A DNA stretch of 64,000 nt from Brachypodium distachyon. Its lineage: Eukaryota; Streptophyta; Magnoliopsida; Poales; Poaceae. Below the pieces are notes generated by a model, which saw only the letters and a program-made list of their open reading frames with translations, was not told the DNA's origin and did no database searches. The stretch lies in NCBI RefSeq assembly GCF_000005505.3, contig NC_016133.3, forward strand, positions 35,674,737-35,738,736, read 5' to 3'. Positions 1 through 10,024 of this stretch are shown one piece after another. A program made the position numbers and the translations under genes. Position 1 is the first letter of the stretch, and each line of letters begins with the position of its first letter.

Positions 1-86
1 ATCCAGGTAATAATTGCACACCATATCCTTTAAAATGCAACCTTCCAACACACCAAAACTCTGATAATCATGTACTCTTCCTTCAG

Positions 87-278
87 GACTCCTTGGCTGC
101 ACACAGAGAACCTGTGAGGAGCAGCTATGCAGGATTAGATCCGGTGTATAGGTCGAGCTACTCGCAGTATAGCAGCTCGGCTTATCCCTCATCATCGCTG
201 CCATCTTATTCTAGCATGGACGGGAGCGGATATTCCTCATCAGGTCTTGGTGGTTATGGCTCCACTTATCGGTACTAG
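87..278 (+). CDS. 3'-terminal coding exon of an unrecognised Ser/Tyr-rich protein
   Basis: Partial gene; the rest lies left of the window. A pyrimidine-rich tract ending in CAG at 84-86 gives a splice acceptor, and the frame then runs 63 codons from Asp-Ser-Leu-Ala-Ala-His to TAG at 276-278. The peptide is low-complexity, with repeated Ser-Tyr, Ser-Ser and Gly-Tyr pairs and the C-terminus GLGGYGSTYRY. Tails like this are common in plant RNA-binding proteins, but no folded domain is visible, so I do not name the family. The stop codon is inside the 8-bp target duplication (275-282) of the hAT element that follows, so coding is intact but the original 3' UTR has been pushed to 9265 and beyond. 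Confidence 0.65.
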   Translation, partial: DSLAAHREPVRSSYAGLDPVYRSSYSQYSSSAYPSSSLPSYSSMDGSGYSSSGLGGYGSTYRY

Positions 279-282
279 CTGG
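275..282. repeat. Left 8-bp target-site duplication of the hAT element
   Basis: CTAGCTGG here matches 9257-9264 exactly. Eight-base duplications are diagnostic of hAT transposition. The copy spans the TAG stop of the host exon. Confidence 0.92.
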
Positions 283-298
283 CATGGTTCCAAAAAGC
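283..298 (+). repeat. Left terminal inverted repeat of hAT
   Basis: CATGGTTCCAAAAAGC, perfect reverse complement of 9241-9256. Confidence 0.93.
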
Positions 299-370
299 AG
301 TAAGCGTTAAGCGGTAGGTGAGGCCCCGATTAGAGGAACTCATGCTTAAGCGTGATTAAGCGTGTTTGTA
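299..370. repeat. Left subterminal repeat region of hAT
   Basis: Contains several copies of TAAGCG or TTAAGCG (AGTAAGCG, GTTAAGCGG, CTTAAGCGTG, ATTAAGCGTG). The motif recurs in inverted form near the right end, at about 9095-9235. By analogy with Ac/Ds these are likely transposase-binding sites; that role is inference. Confidence 0.7.
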
Positions 371-832
371 CGGACATTGTACGGACAGCTCAAAATGAAT
401 ATTTTCTGGCACATATAATCCTAAATTCTATATGTTTTTCTATCATAAATCCTAAGCATGTAATCTAGGAAGAAATAATGTCGATCGATACCTTGATATG
501 TGCCGGTTTTGTTCCTTTTTGTTGATCTCCAAGTCCTTTCTCCAAGAGCTACATGCAGATAGAACATAAATATTAGCAAGCAAAGTAGCAAATAGCAAAA
601 TAGTCAAATACCGAAATAACTAGCTTTGCAAATATGAATTATAAGACCCACACAACATATGTACGCATTGCAAGACATAAAAGGTTCAAAGTTCCATAGT
701 GGCAATGTGGCAAAGATGCGAAGTCCCAAACTCCCACACAACATAACAAAACATAAAACACACATGACATGAATGAGTAATGATAATCGAAACTTGAAAG
801 ATGGATAGCATTATGCCATCATCTCTCTATGC

Positions 833-3439
833 TCAATAGCCATCATCATCATCATCATACTCAATGTCATCATCAACCATCTCCTCTTCCTCGGACTCAA
901 ACTCTTCTTCCTCAAGATCTCTCACTCTTGCACTTCTACGAGGTTGGAGTTGCTCTTGTGCACCCATTGCTTCTCCGATAACATCAAAAGGTATCTCCGT
1001 AGCAGGATGCACACTACGATATCCACCCTCCTCATCTCTAAAGACAGCCAATGCATGATCATCTCCTCCTTCAAAGAGCCATCCTTGAGCTTCGGAAGCA
1101 TTTGTGCTTAGAAGAGAATCTGCTTTCTTCTTATCCTTCAATCTTTGCCTCTTGGACATCATCCTTGTATTGAATTGTATGTAGACCATGTTTTTGAGGC
1201 GATCCGTTGTTAGTCTATTTCTTCTCTTGGTGTGAATCTACAAGTAAAAAAAATAGTATGAAGCATGAAGAATGCAAATTGAGAGAGTAAGGTGGCTTAT
1301 TAAGTAGTTTACCATTTCATAGACGCTCCAATTTCTTTCACAACCAGAAGAGCTAGAAGTCAATGATAAGATCCTCATAACCATCTTTTGCAACAAAGGA
1401 ACCTCAGTTACATAGAGCTTCCACCATCCAACTGAGAAATAGAACAAATGAACAATTAAACTTTAAAAAATAGCAAGCAAGTAACATCAGCAGCAGCCAG
1501 CCAACAGCAGCAGTAGCTTACCAGGATTGTAGTCCTCCCTTTGACATGAAGTTGCAAGCTTCTTGAAAGGTCCTTCCATACTTTCATACTTCCCTTCCTC
1601 CACATTGACCACGGTATGAAGATCCTCGGTATCATCTCCAAAGTATTGCTCTGCACATTTCATGAATGCTACGGTCATGCTTGGATCAATCAAATATTTC
1701 TTTGTTAGCATATGCATAGTATGGATTCAAGAGATATGCGGTCTTGTGCAGTGATGTATCAAGCCTTCCTTTCAACTTCTTGTCAATGATGGCTATAGTC
1801 TCTTTGTAGTTCTTCTCAACATCGCCAAATGCCTCCTTGATCTTGATCTTTGCCTTCAACATCTCTCCATAAAGCCAAGCCATGGATGGCTTGACATCCC
1901 CATCAAACAAACGAAGAAGGATCACCAATGGCTCAAACACCTTCAAGCAAAGTGTTACTCCTTTCCAAAAGTTGGCATCCATCAAGGTGGCCGTTGTATC
2001 TTTTCCCTTCTTGGACTTCACAATTGGCATCTCCTCCCATGCTCTATCAACCATCATAGCCCTTAGAGCATCTGTCTTTCTGCCAAGCTTTGCAAAGTAA
2101 GGAAATTGGAAGCAAATCTAGTCACCCCCGGCCTTATGATATCTCTCCTCTCTGTGCATTTCCTCATGTATGCCAATGTCTTGTGATGCGCATAGATGAA
2201 GATAGTGACATTCTTTGCATGTCAACTATGTTCTTGAACCTTTTGATGTTGCCAATTCCTTGGAGCATCAAGTTGATGGTGTGAGTTGCACAAGAGCTCC
2301 AAAATATTTTTGGCCTCTTCTCAAGCAACATCTTCTTGGCTCCCATGTTATTGAAAGCATTATCCGTACAAACTTGCATCACATGTTCAGCCCTAACCTC
2401 CTCAATTGCCTTGTCCACTAGTTCAAATATGACTTCCACGGTATGTGACACATCTGAAGTCTCCTTTGACTTGAGGAAAGAAGTTCCACCACTACAATGC
2501 ATGCACACATTCATGATGCTCCTCCTCTTGATGTCCGTCCATGCATCGGTCATGATGGTGCATCCAAGCTTGATCTTTTGGCCTTCACGTTCATCTAGCA
2601 AAGACTTGGTTCTTGCATACTCCTCACTCAACAACTTCTCACGAAGATCATGTTGACTAGGAGGCTCATACCCGGGACCAAACTTTCCAATGGCCTCACA
2701 CATTTGCTTAAACTCATCATTGTCAAGAGCATTGAATGGTATTCCCGCACAAACACAAGGAAAAAACAGTAAGCAATTAAAAAAACAGCAAACAAGTAAA
2801 ATTGTAAAAAAAAAACAGCAAGCAAGTAAAATTGTAAAAAAAAAAAACAGCAAGCATTGAATGGAATTGCAACATAGAAGCATGTGTGAGATTCAGATTT
2901 TACCATGTGTATACACCCATGTAGCAACATATTTTGCAACATCATGATTTCTCTCCTTAAAAAGAGCCTCATTCATACTTAGTTGCCTCAAAGCTTCCTC
3001 CTTGCTTGAGTTGCCATCAATAGGTCTCACATACTTGTCCATGGGGCCTAGCTTGTGCGGATCCGAGCTTGAGCTCCCAACGGTTACTACATTATCTAAT
3101 ACACTTTCTGATAACGACATGCACACCATCTCTAAGATCTTGTTCATGCTGCCTTTTCTTTGACTTGGTCTCTCCAACGCGCTGAAAAGCTTTCTTGCAA
3201 TCTTCTATAGCTTCCGGAGTAGCTTTCTTGCATCCTCTCACATTTGGATCCGTATTTGCTACGTGTTGCTTGAAGCGGTAAATGCCTCCGGTGCTAATAT
3301 GGTCACAAAAGTCACACTTCACCTTGTTCTCACAATATTTACCATACTTCCATCCAACATCATTTGAGTTACCCCTCAATGGTGACGGTGACGGTAACTC
3401 GGCCCCCTGTGCTTTCCCTGCTTCTCCATCAATGTCCAT
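833..3439 (-). pseudogene. hAT transposase (BED zinc finger, DUF659, C-terminal dimerisation), frameshifted
   Basis: Reading right to left: ATG at 3439, then a BED-type zinc finger (CDFCDHIS...RFKQHVA); a segment ending WVYTHGK near 2900; the DUF659 catalytic core (GIPFNALDNDEFKQM at about 2750-2700, IMTDAWTD and VCTDNAFNNMGAKK at 2580-2340); a linker (AMMVDRAWEEMP at 2057 to 1686); a further segment 1717-1500; the hAT dimerisation motif SSSGCERNWSVYE at about 1350; and an acidic C-terminus (1189-833) ending in Asp and Glu runs. Asp in TDAWTD, Asp in CTDN and Glu in CERNW are the likely catalytic triad. Introns are plausible near 1505-1435, 1315-1240 and 2900-2750. Frame changes near 3150, 2065 and 1700 are not explained by introns, so this copy looks inactive. 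Confidence 0.88.
2758..2865. repeat. A-rich degenerate tandem repeat inside the transposase gene
   Basis: About three copies of a unit with CAGCAAGCAAGTAAAATTG followed by 7-12 A. The segment is flanked by a short direct repeat, GCATTGAATGG-ATT, at about 2740 and 2854, so the residues IPFNA are encoded on both sides. It lies where an intron would fall between WVYTHGK and GIPFNAL. Confidence 0.6.
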
Positions 3440-3674
3440 TGTACCTGCAAGTTAGGGATCCATGCATGCCCCAATACTAGGCTTAGCAAACAGCAGCAAC
3501 AACAACACTTGAACACATGATGCAACAAGAACCATGGACAAGAACTTGAAATCAGAAATCTTGAACACACAGACACACAGTCACACATACATGATACATG
3601 CAAGAAAATAACATACACTAGGAGGAGAGGGAACAACAAGCTAAGCTCGAGTCATGGTCTTGTGGACGAACAGG

Positions 3675-4717
3675 TGATGTGGCTCGGGGTGGCCCGATCT
3701 TTCGATGAGATTGATAACTCTCGATTTGGGTAGGAGGTGACATTGACGATACGACTACGGCCTAGAAGGCAGCGCCTTAGCAATCGATACACCAACTCCA
3801 GAGGGTTATTGATCACGCGGGGACACGATCAACCTGACCACGATCGAAGGTCTTTGTTCCTGCAAGCAATCGAAGAACAAGCAATAACAAGATAAATAGC
3901 AGATGCGATATGAAATTGCGAGTATACTATATCAAACCAATGTCTCAACGAGACGATAAGTTGGGGTTCCGAAAGCGGTAAAGCAGGTGGTCTAACCGAC
4001 ACACGCGATTACACGAAGTAGTAGCAATGGCTAACTTTTAACTAAACAAAACCCAAGACTCCTTAGGGGGGCTCGTGGGGTATATAAAGGAGGGAGAGAG
4101 ATTTTCGTCCACCTTGAGTAAGGAGGCTGAAATCCAACTCCATCTTTAACTTCCCTAACAAACTACAAATCTTTAGGAAACCGAAAAACAGATCCGTCAG
4201 CTTGTTTTGTCCGCCACGTTCAGCACACATCGAGTCTCCTTGTGGGGCCAGATCTGTTGGAAAGGTCTTGTAATTACCTTTCCAACAAGTACTTGTTTGC
4301 TTGATTTGGACTCCGGATGCGGCTTGGGTGATTAAAACAAATTCGAGTCTCCTGACAGCTCGGACCCGAATCGGATTCAACTTTAATTCGTGATATCTTT
4401 CTCTAGCAAGCTCCGAATCATGTGCCGTTTGATTTCTTGGAAAGTACACTTGAAATCCTTCCCTCTCAGCTGTATGGATGCTTGATTCTTGTTGGCCCTC
4501 CCGTTCGCCTCAATCGTATCTCATCTTGACCTTGGACTTGAAAAACTCGACAAGATGCCTACGTAATAAAACGATACAAGATAATAGTAGCTCCGCCTCT
4601 TCATAAATATGACAATGAAAACAATTACTACTTGAATTCATCTGATTATAAATATTTTTAAATATTATAAAATTGAGGGTACCAAAGGTCGTATCCATGG
4701 TTAGCATGTCCAAATCA
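3675..4717 (-). repeat. 3' LTR of the gag-only retrotransposon
   Basis: Same sequence as 7780-8821 with scattered substitutions. In plus orientation it starts TGATGTGG and ends CCAAATCA. Confidence 0.9.
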
Positions 4718-4741
4718 TCTTCCTTTTCTTGAAAGGAAAGC
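4718..4741 (-). promoter_or_regulatory. Polypurine tract
   Basis: On the minus strand, AAGAAAAGGAAGA directly abuts the start of the 3' LTR, as expected for plus-strand priming. Confidence 0.75.
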
Positions 4742-4866
4742 CGTCCTCGGCGTCGTTTGTGCTGAAAAGAGACTGACAAAATAGACAAAGTGTGTGCATG
4801 GTATATGTATATGTCATCCATCTTTATACATCTCTTTTCTTGCACAATTAATGTTTTATAACAAAA

Positions 4867-5394
4867 TCACATGAGATAATTAGTAAAACAATCATGATGA
4901 ATAACATTCCGGCAAGAAGATTGACAATATTGTTTGCATTTATAAGCGAAACGATTTCTTGTATTTGGTTTGCACCGCTCACCATTACACCATCCCAACA
5001 TTGGAGAATAATAATGAATAGTATCCAAATTAGTTACTACAATATGCTGAAATTTAGAGCAAGTCAAAGCACTAATATTCAAACAAGCATGTAAATAACT
5101 ATTTGGCAAATAATCAACACCAATATTGGAGGTCATATCAAAATGATTAAGCATGTGCAAAAATTTCTTTTCTCCCAAGAGAGGAAAATTATCACAAGTA
5201 ATGCAAATCTCATGCACCAAAAGGTTATTGTTCACATCATGTTGTCCAATTAAATGAATCGTGTATCCATGAACAACAAAAAATTTCGAAATTGTTAACT
5301 CATACACTTTATCCATTGCATGTGACAAATACATGGGACTATCAAGTGTAATATAACACAAAGAATTAATAGGTGGATCGTTCTCAATCACCAT
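4867..5394 (-). CDS. Unrecognised 175-aa ORF overlapping gag, Cys-rich C-terminus
   Basis: Begins ATG at 5394 in a different frame from gag, overlapping its last 11 bp, so it could be read by reinitiation or frameshifting. I recognise no domain. The last 45 residues hold a cluster of cysteines (WCNGERCK, YKCKQYCQSSC, HHDC) that could bind metal; this is inference. It ends 150 bp before the 3' LTR, where an envelope-like or accessory ORF would lie in a complete element. There are no internal stops across 175 codons in AT-rich DNA. Confidence 0.5.
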   Translation of the reverse strand: MVIENDPPINSLCYITLDSPMYLSHAMDKVYELTISKFFVVHGYTIHLIGQHDVNNNLLVHEICITCDNFPLLGEKKFLHMLNHFDMTSNIGVDYLPNSYLHACLNISALTCSKFQHIVVTNLDTIHYYSPMLGWCNGERCKPNTRNRFAYKCKQYCQSSCRNVIHHDCFTNYLM

Positions 5395-6280
5395 GTGTAA
5401 TTAACTCGACACAACCTAAACCAAATTTATCTACATCACATGTTTGTTCCAAAACATTAGTTATTTCCTCACATGATTCATTCTCATCAATATCAAAATT
5501 AATATGTGCACTCAAATCATTAGAAGAATTAATTTCAGCAGTAGGTGCACTCAAATCAGCATGTAAATCAACAATTTCATATGGTGCAGAAAATTCAACA
5601 TGTATCTCATTTATTTCATCACATGTCATATTTAGTTTAGGAACACAATCATCTTTATCATTACCTTGTAAGCTCAACACGTTTCTAGTACACTTTCTCT
5701 CCAATTTCCTCTCTGCTTCACGAGCAAGATTAAGCAAACACAATAGAGAGTCATATTTTCCGTATTCAATTATGTAAGAAATATCAAAGTTAAGCCCACA
5801 ATAAAATCTATCCATTTTTCTTTGTTCGGTTTCGTCTAAACCAGACCGCAATGTTATAACTTGGAACTCATGGTAGTAATCATCAACAGATTTATCATCT
5901 TGTGTTAAACGTCGTAGCTGTGAGCGCAAGTTATTAGCATAATTAAAAGGAACATATTTTTCTCTCATGATTTTCTTCATATCAACCCAACTGTGGGGTA
6001 TTTTCTTTTCTCTAACTATCTCATTCCACCAAGATAAAGCAGCAAAAGTAAATTTACTACTAGCAATTTGAACCTTGCGACTATCAAGTATATGGAAGCA
6101 AGTGAATTGTTCAGTTAAAGCTATCTCCCAATGTATATACGTTTCAGCATTATTTTCACCCTCAAAGAAAGGTACACACAATTTAATGGTATCAGAAGGA
6201 TTGTTTTGTACCGTTGCCTTAGGCATTGTCAACAAGAGATGTGGAGGATGGCCGTGGTGAAAAGCACTCATCGCGGTCAC
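5384..6280 (-). CDS. Retrotransposon gag-like protein (298 aa), intact ORF
   Basis: An uninterrupted 298-residue ORF with a retrotrans_gag-type core: FEGENNAETYIHWE near residues 38-51, ALSWWNEIV near 82-90, then KIMREKYVPFNYANNLRSQL and DYYHEFQVITLRSGLDE (about 105-155). An acidic tail follows, without a clear CCHC knuckle. Gag of this kind packages the element's RNA into cytoplasmic particles. Intactness in an element without pol suggests gag was kept while enzymes come from a related autonomous element; that is inference. The start at 6280 is the first ATG of the frame. Its 3' end overlaps the next ORF by 11 bp. Confidence 0.8.
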   Translation of the reverse strand: MTAMSAFHHGHPPHLLLTMPKATVQNNPSDTIKLCVPFFEGENNAETYIHWEIALTEQFTCFHILDSRKVQIASSKFTFAALSWWNEIVREKKIPHSWVDMKKIMREKYVPFNYANNLRSQLRRLTQDDKSVDDYYHEFQVITLRSGLDETEQRKMDRFYCGLNFDISYIIEYGKYDSLLCLLNLAREAERKLERKCTRNVLSLQGNDKDDCVPKLNMTCDEINEIHVEFSAPYEIVDLHADLSAPTAEINSSNDLSAHINFDIDENESCEEITNVLEQTCDVDKFGLGCVELITHGD

Positions 6281-7766
6281 TGGATAGCATCGGTCTAGTT
6301 CCCATGCTTCGTGTAAGTCCTGTCATGGTTTGTAGAAAACAAGAAACAAATCACAGTAATATGTTCTTATCAACTACTAGGATGTGGCTACAAGTCGCTT
6401 AGCTCTCAAGCTAAAAATCAAGTTCTTACAAGTTCTAACCATGCAAAACAGGAAGTTGATGACCAACGGCGTGACCAAGCCTTCCGAAGATTGAATGTAT
6501 CGATGCCTCGGTAACAAACCAACCTAGGTGTAGAATCTGTGGAGCTTGGAGGCTTTTGTGAGTAGCAAGGAATAGCAAATAAAGCAATGCAAAGTTGAAA
6601 ATATGCTCAATAATGCTAGTCCTAGCTGCTGGAGTCGATAAGATCGAATTACAGAAATAATCTAAGCCTAGATACTGAAGAAGGTAGGAATAGATAGATC
6701 AAAAGATGGCACAACAAGTAAATCCCTGGAATTTTTTTTCTTTTTCTTTTTCTTTTTGTGGCCTTCTATTTGGCTTCTTATTCTTTTCTTCTTCTTTTTT
6801 TAACCCAGAAACTCATGCAAAAGAACGATCGGAAAACTGTACGTCGGTCCATCGAAGAACAGCAAAGGCTGTAGTAAGAAAAATTCAGAAAAATATGTAA
6901 AAATATGGGTTAGAAGCGTATCGACACAAGCTTTCCATCAAGGGCAAGATCACTCAAAACGGATGTTGGACGGTGGAGAAAACTGAAAAACACCGCGCTG
7001 CAGCGACGCCGGAAAACGGATGCAGAAACTTGGAAGCTCCGAAAGTCCACCTTAGAAGCCGAATTTGAGGGTCAAAGTCCTGGGCTAAGCCCTGGATATT
7101 TCATGAAGGCCCTCGTCGTGTGCTTTCCAAAAAGTCCAAGTACGTCCAAATCCAAGTTGGTATGCAAAAGATATGCCCGTTTTACTGAACACGGGTCAAA
7201 CCCACTCGGAAATAAAATTCTCCTCGGTGTAGGATCTGAAATTGATTCTTTCTATCTCTCACTTTTTTTTTTCACAACTATCCTAACAACTTGATCTCTA
7301 AACAAAATTCGATCTCCTTCCTTATTCTGAAACATTTTCCAAAAGCACTCTCAATTGGACCCGAACTGGAAATCGGTGGCGACAAAAATTGCGATTCAAA
7401 ACGAAATTGATGAAGGCGGATATGATGGTGGCAACAACGGATTGATGATGTGGTGGTGGTGTGGCAGGGAGATTGGCGGTGGAAGAATTAAAGAGGAAAC
7501 CTGCGTCACACGAAAAACAAGAAAACCAAAACAAGTTCGATCTAGTAGAAAAAAAATTGAAAAACGATCCAATCTAATCCAACAACTCGACACGTTAATG
7601 CAGCAAAGATTCAACCATGCAAATACTAATGTGAAAATTGGAAGGCTCAGATTGGTTCTAGGACAAGGTAACTAATTCTAATTTTTGTTTAGCTTTTTCT
7701 GGACGATAGGTAAAAACAGATGTAAACTAGGGATAAATTGGAAAAATCTCACCGAGCAACCTTAAA
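6281..7766 (-). other. Long untranslated leader of the gag-only retrotransposon
   Basis: About 1.5 kb between primer site and gag without a convincing ORF. It contains pyrimidine runs near 6728-6800 and 7260-7272. Long leaders like this are typical of non-autonomous LTR elements and usually hold packaging and dimerisation signals, which I cannot locate here. Confidence 0.5.
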
Positions 7767-7777
7767 CTCTGAAACCA
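7767..7777 (-). promoter_or_regulatory. Primer-binding site (tRNA-Met-like)
   Basis: On the minus strand, TGGTTTCAGAG lies two bases inside the 5' LTR. It differs by one base from the usual plant tRNA-iMet site TGGTATCAGAG. Confidence 0.7.
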
Positions 7778-7779
7778 CG

Positions 7780-8821
7780 TGATGTGGCTCGGGGTGGCCC
7801 AATCTTTCGATGAGATTGATAACTCTCGATTTGGGTAAGATGTGACATTGATGCTCTGACTACGGCCTAGAAGACAGTGCCTTAGCACTCGATACACCAA
7901 CTCCAGAGGGTTATTGATCAAGCGGGAGCACGATCAACCTGACCACGAAGGTCTTTGTTCCTACAATCAATCCAAGAACAAGCAACAACAAGATAAATAG
8001 CAGATGCAATCTGAAATTGTGAGTATACTATATCAAACCAACGTCACAACGAGACGGTAAGTTGGGGTTCCGAAAGCGGTAAAGCAGGTGGTCTAACCGA
8101 CACACGCGATTACACAAAGTAGTAGCAATGGCTAACTTTTAAGTAAACAAAACCCAAGGCTCCTTAGGGGGGCTCGTGGGGTATATAAAGGAGGAGGGAG
8201 AGAGATTTTCGTCCACCTTGAGTAAGGAGGCCGAAATCCAACTCTATCTCTAACTTCCCTAACAAACTACAACTCTTTAGGAAACCGAAAAACAGATCCG
8301 TTAGCTTGTTTTGTCCGCCACGGTCAGCACGCGTCGAATCTCCTTGTAGGGCTGGATCCGTTAGAAAGGTCTTGTAATTACCTTTTGCAACAAGTACTTG
8401 TTTGGTTGATTTGGACTCTCGATGCGGCCTGAGTGATTAAAACAAATTCGGGTCTCCTGACAGTTCGGACCCGAATCGGATTCAATTTTAATTCGTGATA
8501 TCTTTCTCTAGCAAGCTCCGAATCATGTGCCATTTGATTTGTTGGAAAGTTCACTTGAAATCCTTCCCTCTCAGCTGTATGGATGCTTGATTCTTGTTGG
8601 CCTCCCGTTCGCCTCCATCGTATCTCATCTTGATCTTGGACTTGAAAAGCTCGACAAGATGGCTACGTAATAAAACGAGACAAGATAGCAGTACCTCCGC
8701 CTCTTCATAAATATGACAATGAAAACAATTATTATTTGAATTCACCTGATTATAAATCTTGTCAAATATTATAGAATTGAGGGTATCAAAGGTTGTATCC
8801 ATGGTTAGCATGTCCATATCA
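7780..8821 (-). repeat. 5' LTR of the gag-only retrotransposon
   Basis: About 90% or more identical by eye to 3675-4717. In plus orientation it runs from TGATGTGG to CCATATCA. A TATATAAAGGAGG box near 8180 is a candidate promoter or structural element shared by both LTRs. Confidence 0.9.
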
Positions 8822-9240
8822 ATAGGGGACGGAATCCTCAATCTGGACGGGAGTTCTGGACGGATGGAGAGGGGAATCAACCTGACTGGAGAAGAGGAGG
8901 GAGGGAGCCGGCTTTGGAGATGACTGACCGGCGGCGGGAGAGGATCTGGACCGGCGGCGCTCGGGAGAGCTGCAATGGCGCCGCCGCCTCCTCTTCTTTG
9001 TGGTCACGAGCGTGGAGCAGCCCCCCCCCCCCCCCCCCAATTTCCCAATCTCCCGCTCGCCCCTTCCACGCTCAGGCACCGATTTTTTCAGAAACGCGAC
9101 GCTTTCGCGCGCCTAAGTGTCCGCTTAAAATTAAGCGTCCCGCTTAATCGTGCTTAGCCCTTAAACTCGCGCTCAGGCCTTAATCGCCGCGGTTTGCCAA
9201 TGCCCTGCTGTAAGCGGCGCTTAAGCGACCGCTTTTGACA
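8822..9240 (-). other. 5' region and right subterminal repeats of hAT
   Basis: GC-rich sequence (8880-9080) that probably holds the transposase promoter and 5' UTR, followed by AAGCG/CGCTTAA repeats at 9095-9235 (CGCTTAAAATTAAGCG, CGCTTAATCG, GGCGCTTAAGCGACCGC). A run of 18 C occurs at 9021-9038. Confidence 0.65.
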
Positions 9241-9256
9241 GCTTTTTGGAACCATG
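9241..9256 (-). repeat. Right terminal inverted repeat of hAT
   Basis: GCTTTTTGGAACCATG, perfect reverse complement of 283-298. Confidence 0.93.
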
Positions 9257-9264
9257 CTAGCTGG
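9257..9264. repeat. Right 8-bp target-site duplication of hAT
   Basis: CTAGCTGG, identical to 275-282. Confidence 0.92.
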
Positions 9265-9730
9265 CAGCCTTTTCTCATCAGACTTGCTGCCACCCTCTTT
9301 CTGTTCCTGGTTGTGTAAATGTCAGCAACAGCTGCTCTACTGGCTTAATGTTCTGGGTTGGAGTCTGATAGTATCATTAATGGTTTATAGATGTTCTTTT
9401 TTTTTGGAGGAAGTCTATTGTTCTAGCCTTTTTGTGTGTAACTGAGATCTTATGACGATCATTATGTTGAAAATGTTGTAATTCAATGTGTGTTCATCTG
9501 TTGGTGCAATATTTTTCATGGCGCCAGTTGATGGGCAAAGAACCTGATGTCAAGTATGACATCCTCGCCCCTCGGAAGATACTGTGGCTTCACAACAATA
9601 ACCATTTCAAATTGGCCGAAGTTTTCGTGATGTTCAATTGATATTTACTTTGATTTGATAATTACATCACACAGAAACATGTACAATACTTGGCATAAGG
9701 TGACGGGATTTAAGACAAGTTTCAGCAAAA
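9265..9730 (+). other. Displaced original 3' UTR and downstream flank of the first gene
   Basis: Once the hAT and one target copy are removed, this sequence directly follows the TAG stop of the Ser/Tyr-rich exon. It is non-coding and AT-leaning, as a plant 3' UTR would be. No single polyadenylation signal stands out. Confidence 0.6.
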
Positions 9731-9738
9731 GTCATACT

Positions 9739-10018
9739 CAGGGACGGAGCCAGAAATTTTACATGAGGGGGGCGAGTTGGGATTAGGTGGGGGGGGGGGG
9801 TGGAATTAGAGTCTTCAACTATTTTAAAGTGATGTCTCTAAAAAATATGACTTTTAATGAGTTGATTAGTACTCCCTCTTATCCTAAATTGTTGTCGAAA
9901 TATTACATGTATCTAGACACTTTTTAAGAATAGATACATCCAGATTTGGACAAAATTGAGTCAAGAATTTAGGATCAGAGGGAGTAACTCCCCCCCCTCC
10001 CCCTTTGATCCGTCCCTG
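9739..10018. mobile_element. hAT-type MITE carrying a nested Stowaway
   Basis: Ends CAGGGACGGAGCC and its near complement ATCCGTCCCTG. Flanks GTCATACT (9731-9738) and TTCATACT (10019-10026) form an 8-bp duplication with one mismatch. A Stowaway accounts for 113 of its 280 bp. No coding capacity. Confidence 0.8.
9872..9984. mobile_element. Stowaway (Mariner-type) MITE
   Basis: Inverted ends CTCCCTCTTATCCTAAAT and ATTTAGGATCAGAGGGAG with TA on both sides (9870-9871, 9985-9986), 113 bp. It lies inside the hAT-type MITE and is therefore younger. Confidence 0.88.
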
Positions 10019-10024
10019 TTCATA

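Larger units (their letters stand above)
3675..8821 (-). mobile_element. Non-autonomous LTR retrotransposon with gag but no pol, nested in hAT
   Basis: Two directly repeated LTRs of about 1.04 kb (3675-4717 and 7780-8821) have TGATGTGG...CCAAATCA/CCATATCA ends. Flanking 5-mers are ACAGG (3670-3674) and ATAGG (8822-8826), a target duplication with one mismatch. On the minus strand a tRNA-Met-like primer site follows the right LTR, and a polypurine tract precedes the left one. The interior carries a gag-like ORF and a second ORF, but no protease, reverse transcriptase, RNase H or integrase. Gag suggests a Gypsy-type parent. It interrupts the 5' region of the hAT transposase gene, so it is younger than the hAT insertion. 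Confidence 0.9.
283..9256 (-). mobile_element. hAT-superfamily DNA transposon with nested LTR retrotransposon
   Basis: Three signs define the element: perfect 16-bp terminal inverted repeats (CATGGTTCCAAAAAGC at 283-298 and its complement at 9241-9256), an exact 8-bp target duplication CTAGCTGG on both sides, and an internal minus-strand hAT transposase. The span is 8974 bp, of which about 5.15 kb is a later LTR retrotransposon (3675-8821), leaving about 3.8 kb of hAT sequence. Subterminal regions at both ends are dense in AAGCG/CGCTTAA repeats, the usual kind of hAT transposase-binding region. The transposase reads right to left, its 5' region at about 8822-9080. The LTR element and the frameshifts make it unlikely to be autonomous, but both ends are intact, so it could be mobilised in trans. 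Confidence 0.93.

Noticed and set aside
2762..2858. CRISPR-like spaced repeats
   Set aside because: The repeats are degenerate, A-rich and contiguous with no unique spacers, in a eukaryotic genome.
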